From the NCBI GenBank assembly GCA_029961685.1, contig JARWKL010000006.1, forward strand, positions 7,322,748-7,386,747: a DNA stretch of 64,000 nucleotides, read 5' to 3'. A program made the translations under genes and the position numbers. Positions 53,156-64,000 of this stretch are shown here, one piece after another. The DNA comes from Aristolochia californica (Eukaryota > Streptophyta > Magnoliopsida > Piperales > Aristolochiaceae). Each line of letters starts with the position of its first letter. The first letter of the stretch is position 1. Below the pieces are notes generated by a model. It searched no databases. It saw only the letters and a program-made list of their open reading frames with translations, and was not told the origin of the DNA.

Positions 53156-54412
53156 GAGTTTGATTACAATTTTAGGTTCTAGGCCAGGGTCGATCGAGCT
53201 CGAGTTCAAAATATTTAAATCAAGCTCAGCTTGAACAAGGTTCGGACTCAACTGGATTTGATGCCACCCTTATGCCCAATTTTAACTAGAGGTCATTCCC
53301 AATTTTCTGTAAAATGTATGTATGAGTTTATATACAATTTATTTGACATGTATTTTTTGAAAAGTTTTAAATGTATATTGGAGCACGAACTCGAGACTTG
53401 TATTTTTTGAAAAGTTTTAAATGAATGTTGAAGCTCAAGCTTGGCTCGAACTCGGTTAAAATTATTAGGCTCATGCTCGATAATAATTTTAGGCTCGAGC
53501 CTAGGCTCGGCTAGAGTTCGAGCTCGAAATATTTAAATCAAGCTCGACTCGAACATAGGCAGGTTCAGGCTTGGCTTGACTAGATGCCACCCCTAATTCT
53601 AATGTCCATATGTCTTAAAATATAGCTTAGAATCATAAACGGTTTATTACTTAAGAAACTAGACTCAAATAGCTTGAATTTGATATCTATTTTGATATAA
53701 AAAAAACTTCATTCTTGAATCTATTATGACCACTTGATTTACTTCATTCCATAGCATAACCCTTGTTGACTTCGATGAGAATATATCTTTCCATATAGAT
53801 CAAATTGACATGAAAGTTGATACTTATGAAAATAGACTTTGATACATTTTATTAAAGTATACTATTCCTTCATGAAATATACTTTTCTAAGATAAAAAAT
53901 CTATTTTGAATCTGTAATATGATCGAACTAACTACTCTTTCTTCTTTGACAATCATGACTATTGATTATTCCGATATTGATTTCTCTTCCTAAACTAATT
54001 AGATTGAGAATTGGTTTGATAGATTAGAAAATGCATTTATATATCTTTATTTTGATATATAATTTCTCATATAAAGTCTCATTTTTATGGCATAAAATGC
54101 CTAAAAAATTGAAGTTTTTTGTTGTTGCTCGAACATCTCTTGTTGCCTGACCTTTGTTGCTTCAAATATCAATTGATCTTTGCAAAAAAATCTGATTGCC
54201 AAAAACCTTTTTGCATTGGAATGTTGACTCAAAGATCTTTTTGCCAATATATAATTTTTAATATGAAAAATTCAATGTAGAGGTGTGAGTGCCAAGGAAA
54301 CAATAAATATTAGGACAAGAAAGAAAGAAAAAGGTGGAATGTGAACCTAAAGTAATGTAGATAATAAAGCAATAAAAGGTTACATTGTCTCTGTGGGTTG
54401 ATTGATTCAACA

Positions 54413-54751
54413 TGTTGAATTTCTAGAAAATAGAAATACTTCACTGACTTGTTCTAATTTATGTACAATGGGCTTCTAGTTATATTTAAGGAAACAAGTA
54501 GAATCCAATTATAATTAAATTACCATTTTCTAAGTTACACTCAAAGTTAAACACTAAAAAATAAGTCTTAAAGCAATTAAACAACTGAACATAAATTGAA
54601 GACTTATATAAGTGAAAGATCTTCAATTGAGACTCTTTTGTAAGATCTTCTCCTATGAGATTTTTATAAGATTCCACCACATTAATTTTGGCTCAGTGAG
54701 ACTTCTTGTTGTGACAGTCATGTAAGACTCTTCCATACCTGCTCTTCAATA
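54413..54751 (-). mobile_element. 5' LTR of E3
   Basis: On the minus strand it starts TATTGAAGAGCAGGTATGG (TG mutated to TA) at 54751 and ends AAATTCAACA at 54413. Confidence 0.82.
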
Positions 54752-54825
54752 GGGGGTATTTATAAATTAAGCTTATACTTTGAGATCTATATTTGAGTTT
54801 GAAAATTTACCTTCAACTTTGACAT

Positions 54826-55002
54826 TGTTGGAAGGTATAATAAGGTATATTTATTTAACTTTATTTACTTTAAAAACTAAAGTCCTAATTTTCATAGTCT
54901 ACAAGGATATTATTGTAATTTTATTTATATTTAAGTTATAAATAAGGGACATGATCTCTAAACCCTAATCTAACCCCTCTTTTCTTCTCAAAAATTGCAA
55001 CA
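54826..55002 (+). mobile_element. Short LTR with degenerate primer site
   Basis: A 177-bp segment starts TGTTGGAAGG and ends AATTGCAACA, with TATAAATAAGGGACATG inside, and is followed by TGGTATTAAAGTAGG, a worn form of TGGTATCAGAGC. No partner LTR was found, so it is a lone 5' LTR with some leader. Confidence 0.65.
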
Positions 55003-55799
55003 TGGTATTAAAGTAGGTTTTCATTTAGGTCTACGTTTTGATTAGGTTGAGTATGAGAGATGAAGAAGTTTTTCTTCTTCTTGGTTTAATTCCTCATAAT
55101 TTTTTTCTTTTATCATATTTTTATATGTTTTCTTCTTCATGTTTAACAATATTACCCTACATCCTACTTTATAATTATTTGCCATATTAAGTTTGTTAGG
55201 TTCAAAATTTCATAAAGATAATTGTGATGATAATAAATACTCAAAGTCACTAATGAAATACATAAAAATTGATTTGCAACTCATTATTAAAGCCCTCAAA
55301 AGATAGATCCTGGCAAACACTTATTTGACTGGCACATAACTAATTGAATGACTTACACAAAGAGGGGAGCAAACAACCCATATTAGATTGTACACTACAA
55401 ATGGGCCTAGTGGCACCATTTGCCAAAGCAAGAGAGCATGAGCAAAATAAGCACTCAAGTCCCAAAAATGAAAGAGAAAGAAAAGAAAAAGGAAAAAGGA
55501 TAAAATGGAGAAAAAAGAAGAAAAATGGAGAAAAGAAGTAAGTCATTCAAATGGGTTCAAATTAACCAAATTATCTATGAAAATCAGTTGTCCATGCAAA
55601 ACAACCCAAAAAAATACAATTGAAACCAGAAGTATGTTGGTTGTTCAAGTCAAATCAGTTAGATGTTACATGTAAAAGTTAAAAAAGAAGATAAAGAAGG
55701 TCAACCTTTTGACTGCAAGTCATTTGAAATAAGTTGGAGAGAGAAAATGTCCTATTAGAAGTGATACACCATAATGAATTAGAAACAAAAAATAAAATA
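55003..55799. other. Sequence between the short LTR and the satellite
   Basis: AT- and A-rich. The plus-strand frame 55344-55541 is Lys/Glu-rich low complexity. No recognised family. Confidence 0.5.
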
Positions 55800-57965
55800 A
55801 AAAAGTGTGACTTGGTTTTGCTTTATAAAGCTCTCGCAATGCAAGGGGCAATATTTATTGATTTCCTTTTTCTGCATGGAAAGAAAGTACAAAGAATAAA
55901 CAAAAAAAAGTATGACAATATTCATTATTTTTTTGCTTACACTAGGAACAAAAGTACATAGAAGAAGCTAGACAAAAGTACAATAATATTTATTGTTTAT
56001 CTTCTTACACTAGGAGAGAAAGAACTAATAGAAGCAAAAAAAAAGTATGACTTTTCTTTGTTTTATTAAGCATTCACTATATAAGGGGCAATATTATTAT
56101 TTTTTCTTTTTTGCACTTGCAATGGAAATACCAAGAAGAAGCAAAAAGAAAAAAAAGTACGATAAGATTTATTGTTTTTTGTCTTGCACATGGAGAGAAA
56201 GTACCAACTATAGAAAAAAAGTACAACTTTGTTTTGTTTTATTAAGTTCTTGTAATGCAAGGGGCAATATTTATTGTTTTTATTATTGCACTTGGAATGA
56301 AAGAATCTAGAAGACACAAAAAAATGTATGACAATATTTATTATTTTTCTATTTGCACTAGGAACGAAAGAACCAAGAAGAAGCAAAAAAAAGTACGACA
56401 ATATTTATTGTTCTTCTTTTTGCACTTGGAGAGAAAGTACCAACAGAAGCAAAAAAAAAATTACGACCTTGTTTTACTTTATAACGCTTTCGCAAAGCAA
56501 AGGGCAATATTAATTGGTTTTCTTTTGTGTTTGGAAAGAAAGTACAAACAAGAAGCAAAAAAAAAGTACGACAATATTTATTGTTTTTGTTTATGCACAT
56601 GGCGTGAAAGTAAAAATAGAAGAAAAAAAGTACGACTTTGCTTTTCTATGCAAGGGGCAATATTTATTATTTTTATTTTTTCACTTGGAATGAAAGTACC
56701 AAGAAGAAGAAAAAATAAGTAAGAGAATATTTATTATTTTTTCTTTTTGCACTTGGAGCGAAAGTACAAAGAAGAAAGCAAAAAAAAGTACGAGAACATT
56801 TATTGGTTTTCTTTTTGCACTTGGAATAAAATTACCAAGAAGAAGTATGACAATATTTTTTGCTATGACAATATTTATTGCTTTTCTGAATGAAAGTACC
56901 AAGAAAAAGCAAAAAAAATGTGTGACAATATTTATTGTTTTTCTTTGTGCAGTTGGTGAGAAAGAACCAACAAAAGAAAAGAAAGTAGGAATTTGTTTTG
57001 CTTTATTAATCTCTTGCAATGTAAGGAGCAATATTTATTATTTTTTTTGTTTGCGCTTGGAATGAAAGTACCAAGAGGAAGCAAAAAAAAAAGTACGAAA
57101 TATTTATTGTTTTCCTTTTTGCACTCCGAGAGAAAGTGCCAACAAAAGGAAAAAAAGTACAACTTTATTAAGCTCTCACAATGCACGGGGAAATATTTAA
57201 ACTTTTTTTTTTTTGCACTTGGAAGAAAAGAACGAAGAAGAAGCAAAAATAAAAAAAAAAGTGTGACCACATTTATTAGTTTTATTTTTGCATTTGGAAT
57301 GAAATTTACCATGAAGAAGCAAAAAAAAAAAAGTACGACAATAATTATTGTTTTTCTATTTACGCTATGAAACAAAATTCCAAGAAGAAACAAAAAAAGT
57401 ATGACAATATTTATTGCTTTTCTTTTTGCACTTGGTGAGAAAGTACCAATAGAAGCAAAAAAAAAAAAGGAATTTGTTTTGCTTTATTAAACTCTCGCAA
57501 CGCAACGGGCAATATTAATTATTTTTCTAGTTGCACTTTGAATGAAAGTACCAAGAGGAAACAAAAAAATTACAACAATATTTATTTTTTTCCTTTCTGC
57601 ACTTGGAGAGAAAGTACCAGCAATAGGAAAAAAAAGTACATATTTTTTTTTTTGCTTTATTAATCTCTCACAATGCAAGGGGAAATATTTATTGTTTTTT
57701 TGCACTTGAAAGGAAAGTTCCAGTAACAAGCAAAAAAAAAAAAATCAAAATTTTTAGGTTTTCTTTTTGCTTGTGGAGTGAGATTACCAAGTAGGAGCAA
57801 AAAGAAGTACTAAAATATTTATTTTTTTTCTTTTTGCACTTGGAGAGAAAGTACCAATGGAAGAAAAAAAATATGACTTTGTTTTGCTTTATTAAGATCC
57901 CACAATGGAAGGAGTAATATTTATTGTTTTTCTTTTTGCACTTGGAACGAAAGTATATGAAGAAG

Positions 57966-57967
<2 letters not shown>

Positions 57968-58001
<34 letters not shown>
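57968..58001. repeat. (AT)n microsatellite in the satellite
   Basis: About 17 uninterrupted AT dinucleotides replace part of one monomer's A tract. Confidence 0.95.
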
Positions 58002-58003
<2 letters not shown>

Positions 58004-60960
58004 CAATATTTATTAGTATAGTTTTTCACTTGGAAAAAAAGTACAAAGAAGAAGCAAAAAAAGTACAATAATATTTATTGTTTTTCTGTTTGCACTTGGA
58101 ATGGAAATACCAAGAAGAAGCAAAAAAAAAAAAAAATTATTACTAAAATTTTTTTATTTTTATTTTTGCAGTTGGAGAGAAAGAACCAACAGAAAACAAA
58201 AAAAATGTGACTTTGTTTTACTTTATTAATCTCTCACGATGCAAAAAGCAAAATTTATTATTTTTCTGTTTCCACTTGGAACTAAAGTTCCAAGAAGAAG
58301 CAAAAAAATAAAAAATGTACAACAATTTTGATTGTTTTTTCTGTTTTCATTGGGAAAGAAAGTACCAAAAAGAAGCGAAAAAAAAGTTTGATAATATTTA
58401 TTATTTTTATTTTTGCATTTGGAGAAAAAGTACCAATAGAAGTAAAAATAAAATAAAAAAGTATGACTTTGTTTTCTCTATTAAGCTCTTGCAATTGAAG
58501 AGACAATATTTATTGTTTTTCTTTTTGCACTTAGAACGAAAGTACCAAGAAGTTGCAAAAAAGAAAAGTAATACTATATTTAATGGTTTTATTTTTGCAC
58601 TTGGAACAAAAGAATCAAGAAGAAGCAAAAAACAAAAAAAATTACCAAGAGGATGCAAAAAACAAATACGACAAAATTTATTGTTCTTCTTTCTAAACTT
58701 GGAGAAAAATTACCAAAAAAAGAAGAAAAAAAAAGTACAACCTTCTTTTGCTTTATTATGATCTCACAATGCAAGGGACAATATCTATTATTTTTCAGTT
58801 TGCACTTAGAAAGAAAGTACAAAGGAGAAGCAAAAAAATGACTTTCTTTTGCTTTATTATGCTCTCGCAATGCAAGGGTTATTTTTATTATTTTTCTTTT
58901 TGCACATGGAATGAAAGTTCCTAAAAGAAGGAAATAAAAAAGAACGATTACATTTAATGTTTTTATTTTTGCTCTAGGAATGAAAGTACCAAGATGAAGA
59001 GTAGAAAATAGTATGACAATATTTATTATTTTTATTTTTGGACTTGGGGAGAATGAACCGACAGAAGAAAAAAAAGGTATGACTTTGTTTTGCTTAATTA
59101 AACTCTCGCAATGCAAGGGAAAATATTTATTTATTTTTTTTTACACTTGGAATAAAAGTAGGAAGAGGAATCAAAAAAAAAATACGACAATATTAATTTT
59201 TGTTCTTTTAGCACCCAGAGAGAAAGTACCAACATAAATGAAAAAAAAAAGTACAACCTTGTTTTGCTTTATTAAGCTCTCGCAATGCAAGGGCCAATAT
59301 TTATTGTTTTTTTATTTGCACATGGAACAAAAGTACCTAGATGAAGCCAAAGAAAAAAAAAGTATGACAATATTTATTCTTTTCCTTTTTGCACTTGGAG
59401 AGAAAGCACCAATAGAAGCAAAAAAAAAGTATAATAATATCTATTCTTTTCCTTTTTGCACTTGGAGAGAAAGCACCAAAAGATGCACAAAAAAAATAAA
59501 AAAAAATAAGTACAACGTTGTTTTGCCATATTAAGATATCACAAAGCAAGGGCCAATATTTATTATTTTTATTTTTGCACATGGGACGAAAGTACATAGA
59601 AGAAGCAAAAAAAAAAAAAAAAAAATGAATGAAAAAATTTATTGGTTTTGTTTTTGCACTTTGAACAAAAGTAACAAGATGATGCAAAAAAAAGTACAAC
59701 AATATTTATTGTTTTTCTTCTTGCACGTGGAGAGAAAGTACCAACAAAAGAAAAAAAAGTACGAGTTCGTTTTGCTTTATTAAGATCTCTCAATACAAGG
59801 GGCGATATTTATTGTTCTTCTTTTTGAAATTGGAATGAAAGTACCAAGAATTGAAAAAAAAAGAAAAGTACTACTATATTTATTGGTTTTCTTTTTGTGC
59901 TTAGAACAAAAGTATCAAGAATAAGAAAAAAAGTACGACCATCTTTATTATTTATTTGTTTGCAATTGGAATGAAAGTATAAAAAAATATGACCTCGTTT
60001 TGCATTATTAAGATCTCGCAATACAAGGGGCAATATTTATTATTTTTCGGTTTGCACTTGGTATGAAAGTACAAGGAGGAAGCAAAAATAAAAAATAAAA
60101 AAATATGAGTTTGTTTTGCATTATTAAGCTCTCTCAAAGCAAAGGGCAATATTTAAAGTTTTTCTTTTTTGCACTAGGAACGGAAGTACCTAGAAGAAGG
60201 AAAAACAAATGTACAACAATATTTAATGTTTTTATTTTTGCATTAGGTACGAAAGTACCAAGAATAAGAATTAAAAACAGTATGACAATATTTATTATTT
60301 TTTTTGAACTTGGGGAGAAAGTACCGACAAAAGCCAAAAAAAAAAGGTACGACTTTGTTTTTTTTATTAAGCTCTCTCAATGCAAGGGCAATATTTAATC
60401 TTTTTTTGTGTGCACTAGGAATGGAAGTACCAAGAGGAAGCAAAAAAGGTACATAAAATATTTATTGTTCTTATTTTTGCACTTGGAGAGAAAGTACCAC
60501 AGAAGCAAAAAAGAGTACGACCTTGTTTTGCTTTATTAAGCTCTCGCAATGCAAGGGGCAATATTTATTATTTTTTGTTTGCACTTGGGCTTTATGTACC
60601 AAGAAGAAGCAAAAAAAAAAAAAGGAAAGAAAAACTACTGCAATATTTATTGGTTTTCTGTTTGCGCTTGGAAAGAAAATATGATGAAGATGAAAAAAAA
60701 AGTACGATAACATTTAATATTTTTCTTTTTGCACTAGGAACGAAAGTTCAAAGAATAAGCAAAAAAAAGTATGACTTTGTTTTACTTTATTAAACTCTAC
60801 CAATGCAAAGGGCAATATTTATTGTCTTTTTGTTTTCACTTGGAATAAAAGTACCAAGAGAAAGAAAAAAAAACACGACAATATTTACTCTTCTTGTTTT
60901 TGTACTTAGAGAGAAAGTACCAATAGTAGCAAAAAAAAAAGTACGACCTTCTTTTACTTT

Positions 60961-62370
60961 ATAAAGCTCTCGCAATGCAAAGGACAATATTTATTGGGTT
61001 TTTTTTTGTGCTTAGAAAGAAAGTATAAAGAAGAAGGAAAAACAAGTATGATAATATTTATTATTTTTCTGTTTGCACTTGGAAGGAAAGTACAAAGAAG
61101 AGACAAAAAAAAGGTATGATAATATTTATAGTTTTTTTTTTGTACTTGGAAAGAAAGTACAAAGAAGAGGCAAAAAAAGTATGTAATATTTATTATTTTT
61201 CTTTTTTCACTTGGAAAGAATGTACCATTAGAAGCAAATAAAAAGTTACGACTTGGTTTTACTTCATTAAATTCTCGCTATGCAAGTGGCAATATTTATT
61301 ATTTTTTCTTTTTGCACTAGGAGTGAAAGTACCAAGAAGAAGAAAAAATATGACAATATTTACTTTTTTATTTTTCCCTTTGAAGAGAAAGTACCTACTA
61401 CAAAAAAAAGTATGACTTTATTTTCCTTTATCAAGCTCTTGCAATGCAATGGGCAATATTTTTTATTTTTTATTTTTGTACTTGGAACTGAAGTACCAAG
61501 AAGTAACAAAAAATAAAAGTTCTACTATATTTATTGATTTTCTTTTTGCACTTGGAATGAAAGTATCAAGAAGAAGAAAAAAAGTACAAAAATATTTATT
61601 GTTTTACTGTTTGCACTGGGAACGAAAGTACCAAGAGGAAGAAAAAAAAGTACGACCATGTTTTGCTTTATAAAGCTCTCGCAATGCAAAGGACAATATT
61701 TATTGGGTTTTTTTTTGTGCTTAAAAAATAAAGTATGAAGAAGAAGGAAAAACAAGTATGACAATATTTATTATTTTTCTGTTTGCACTTGGAAGGAAAG
61801 TATAAAGAAGAGGCAAAAAAAAGTATGATAATATTTATAGTTTTTTTGTTTGTACTTGGAAAGAAAGTACATAGAAGAGCAAAAAAAATATGATAATATT
61901 TATTATTTTTCTATTTTCACTTGGAAAGACTGTACCATTAGAAGCATATAAAAAGTTACGACTTTGTTTTACTTTATTGAATTCTCACTATTCAAGGGGC
62001 AATATTTATTATATTTTCTTTTTGCACTCGGAGTGAAAGTACCAAGAAGAAGAAAAAATATGACAATATTTACTTTTTTATTTTTCCCTTTGGAGAGAAA
62101 GTACCTACTACAAAAAAAAGTATGACTTTATTTTCCTTTATCAAGCTCTTGAAATGCAAGGGGCAATATTTTTTATTTTTTATTTTTGTACTTGGAATTG
62201 AAGTACCAAGAAGTAACAAAAATCAAAAGTACTACTATATTTATTGATTTTCTTTTTGCACTTGGAATGAAAGTATCAAGAAGAAGAAAAAAAGTTCAAA
62301 AATATTTATTGTTTTACTGTTTGCACTGGGAACGAAAGTACCAAGAGGAAGAAAAAAAAAGTACGACAAT
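60961..62370. repeat. ~709-bp higher-order duplication in the satellite
   Basis: The block beginning ATAAAGCTCTCGCAATGCAA at 60961 recurs at 61670, and the monomers that follow match one by one, including rare variants (TTTTCCCTTTGAAGAGAAAG and CCTACTACAAAAAAAAGTATG) up to about 62370. Confidence 0.87.
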
Positions 62371-64000
62371 TTTTGTTGTTTTTTTTTTGCACTTGGAGAC
62401 AAAGTACAAACAAAAGCAAAAGAAAAAAGGTACAACCTTATTTTGCTTTATTAAGATTTCTCAATGCAAGAGCAATATTTATTATTTTTCATTTTGCGCT
62501 TGGAATGAAAGTACAAAGAAGAAGAAAAAAAAAAGTCTTTGGTTTACTTTATTCAGCTCTCGCAATACAAGGGGAAATATTTGTTATTAGTATTTTGGTA
62601 CTGGGAACAAAAGTACCTTGAAGAAGGAAAAAAAAGAATGACAATATTTAAATGTAAAAGTATGACAAATGCAAGGGGCAACATTTACTATTTTTTTGTT
62701 TGCACTTGGAATAAAAGTAAAAAGAGGAATAAAAAAAGAAAAAAATGTATGACAATATTTATTGTTCTTCTTTTTGCATTTGGTGAGAAAGTACCAACAG
62801 AAGCAAAAAAAAGTACAACCTTATTTTGCTTTATTCAGATTTCGCAATGCAAGGGGTAATATTTATTATTTTTCTATTTGCACTTGGAATGTAAGTACCA
62901 AGAAGAAGCAAAAAAAAATGTAAAACATTATTTATTGGTTTTCTTTTTGCACTTGGAAAGAAAGTACGAAGAAGAAGCCAAAAAAAGAACGTACGATAAT
63001 AGTTAACAAGCGAAAAAATGTACAACAATATTTGTTGGTTTTCTTTTTGCACTTGGAAAGAAAGTACGAAGAAGAAGCCAAACAAAGTAAGTACGATAAT
63101 AGTTAATGTTTTTGTTTTTGTACTAGGAGCGAAAGAACCAAGAAGAAGCAACAAAAAGACTTGTTTTGCTTTATTAATCTCTCCCAAAGCAAGGGGCAAT
63201 ATTTATTGCTTTTCTATTTGCACTTGAAATGAAAGAACCTTAATGAAGAAACAAAAGTATGACAATATTTATTGTTATTCTCTTTGCACTTGGAGAGAAA
63301 AGTACTAATAGAAGGAAGCAAAAAAGTACGACCTTGTTTTTCTTTATTAAGCTCTCGCAATGCAAGGGGCAACATTTATTCTTTTTTTGTTTGCACTTGC
63401 AAAGAAAGTTCCACGAAGAAGCAAAAAAAATTACGACAATATTTATTTATTTTTTTCACATTGAAAGAAAGTACGAAGAAAAAGAAGAAAAAAAAAGGAC
63501 AAAATTTAATGTTTTTCTTTTTGCACTAGGAACAAAAGTACCAAAAAGAAGGTAAAAAAAAGTACGAGAATTTTTATTGCTTTTTTTTTGCACTAGGATT
63601 GAAAGTACCAATAAAAAGAAAAATAAAAGTACGACAATATATATTGTTTTTCTTTTTGCACTTGGAGAGAAAGAAATAACTGAAGAAAAAAAAGTACGAA
63701 TTTTTTTTTGCTTTATTAAGCTCTTGCAATGGAAGTGGCAATATTTATTATTTTTCTGTTTTCACTAAAGTATCAAGAAGATGCAAATAAAGAAAAGTAC
63801 TACTATATTTTTTGGTTTTCTTTTTGTACATAGAACAAAAATATCACGATGAAGCAAAAAAAAAGTACAACCATATTTATTGGTTTTCTGTTTGTTCTTG
63901 GAACAAAAGTACCATGAGGAAACAAAAAAAAAGTATGACAATATTTATTGTTCTAATTTTTGCAGTTGGAGATAAAGTACAAATAGAGGCAAAAAAAAAA

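Larger units (their letters stand above)
49099..53595. mobile_element. hAT-like non-autonomous DNA transposon inside E3
   Basis: Left end TAAGGGTGGC at 49099, right end GCCACCCCTA finishing at 53595, so the terminal repeats match TAGGGGTGGC of hAT elements with one change. The flanks CTTCTAAT (49091-49098) and ATTCTAAT (53596-53603) are an 8-bp target duplication with one mismatch, the hAT length. Removing it joins E3 interior sequence as found in E1. The subterminal parts are full of GCTCGAGCT-type words. No transposase is present; about 1.8 kb remains after subtracting the nested LTR element. A second GATGCCACCC end at 53260-53272 suggests a duplicated or compound right end. Confidence 0.82.
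47782..54751 (-). mobile_element. Non-autonomous LTR retrotransposon E3 (minus), split by a hAT element
   Basis: LTRs at 47782-48114 (3') and 54413-54751 (5') lie at the two ends; the interior is 48115-49098 and 53604-54412. Its interior aligns by eye with E1 (for example TCTGCCAAAAAT, TTTGAGCTATATTTT). Flanks GGGGT and GGGGG are a near-perfect 5-bp target duplication. The primer site is lost next to the 5' LTR. Without the hAT insertion the element is about 2.5 kb, with no coding region. Confidence 0.85.
55800..64000. repeat. Tandem satellite array with ~68-bp and ~100-bp monomers
   Basis: About 8.2 kb is built from a unit with AATATTTATT, a T tract, TGCACTTGG, GAAAGTACCAA, GAAGC, an A tract and GTACGAC. 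Successive AATATTTATT words are spaced about 66-69 bp (short) or 96-103 bp (long). The long unit adds about 33 bp, TTTTGCTTTATTAAGCTCTC then GCAATGCAAGGGG. Short units usually have AATGAAAGTACCAAGAAGAAGC; long ones usually have AGAGAAAGTACCAACAGAAGC. The array reaches the window edge, so its full size is unknown. The many Lys- or Phe-rich open frames on both strands come from the A and T tracts and are not genes. Confidence 0.95.

Noticed and set aside
55800..64000. Dozens of open frames on both strands coding Lys-rich or Phe-rich peptides
   Set aside because: They repeat with the satellite period and come from A and T tracts; no start context, domain or cross-monomer frame conservation.
55800..64000. 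CRISPR array
   Set aside because: Repeats are contiguous with no unique spacers, and the DNA is from a plant.
1..64000. A functional new multi-gene system
   Set aside because: Apart from one host gene every coding region is broken transposon or viral sequence; no conserved cluster of unknown intact genes is present.

Overview
This is nuclear DNA from a flowering plant. The evidence is a plant-type split gene for an eIF4E-binding protein, Ty1-copia and Ty3-gypsy retrotransposons primed by initiator-Met tRNA, LINEs with the plant DUF4283-type ORF1, a hAT-type transposon, and an endogenous pararetrovirus (Caulimoviridae). The species cannot be told from the sequence. All exon joins and element ends below were read by eye; no alignment or database search was run.

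One host gene can be supported. It lies on the minus strand from about 42.9 kb down to 8.4 kb. Ten coding exons (41687 down to 8412) join into one 2,976-nt frame, 991 codons plus stop, with every junction in phase. The product looks like the plant CBE1 family (CONSERVED BINDING OF EIF4E 1, Arabidopsis At4g01290), with a canonical eIF4E-binding motif YTREFLI at residues 29-35. Its most striking property is an intron of about 26.9 kb (11720-38626) packed with nested transposons. Its presumed 5' UTR intron carries a 360-bp tandem duplication.

Layout. 1-2291: decayed gypsy pol (+). 2292-2561: very small TRIM-like retrotransposon (-). 2562-4475: copia pol fragment and LTR (-). 4476-8411: AT-rich intergenic DNA and the gene's 3' flank. 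8412-42.9 kb: the host gene. Inside the giant intron: a truncated LINE (12.7-13.7 kb); an LTR (to 14.09 kb); two gypsy elements of one family placed head-to-head (14.8-17.07 kb minus, 17.13-22.69 kb plus); a third gypsy (-) split by a non-autonomous LTR element (24249-27611) that itself holds a LINE; a fourth gypsy (+) split by a near full-length LINE (29.03-36.46 kb); and an LTR to 37.3 kb. 43-44 kb: AT-rich upstream DNA. 43.99-46.93 kb: endogenous pararetrovirus (-), broken. 47782-54751: a non-autonomous LTR element (-) split by a hAT-like transposon (49099-53595) that is itself split by another member of the same LTR family (50481-53155). 54.8-55.0 kb: short LTR. 55.8 kb to the window end: a tandem satellite of two monomer classes.

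Apart from the host gene, no coding region is intact; the transposon and viral reading frames carry stops and frameshifts. No functional multi-gene system was found. The items most worth following are the satellite, the giant TE-filled intron, the tandem duplication in the gene's 5' region, the pararetrovirus upstream of it, and the small non-autonomous LTR family.
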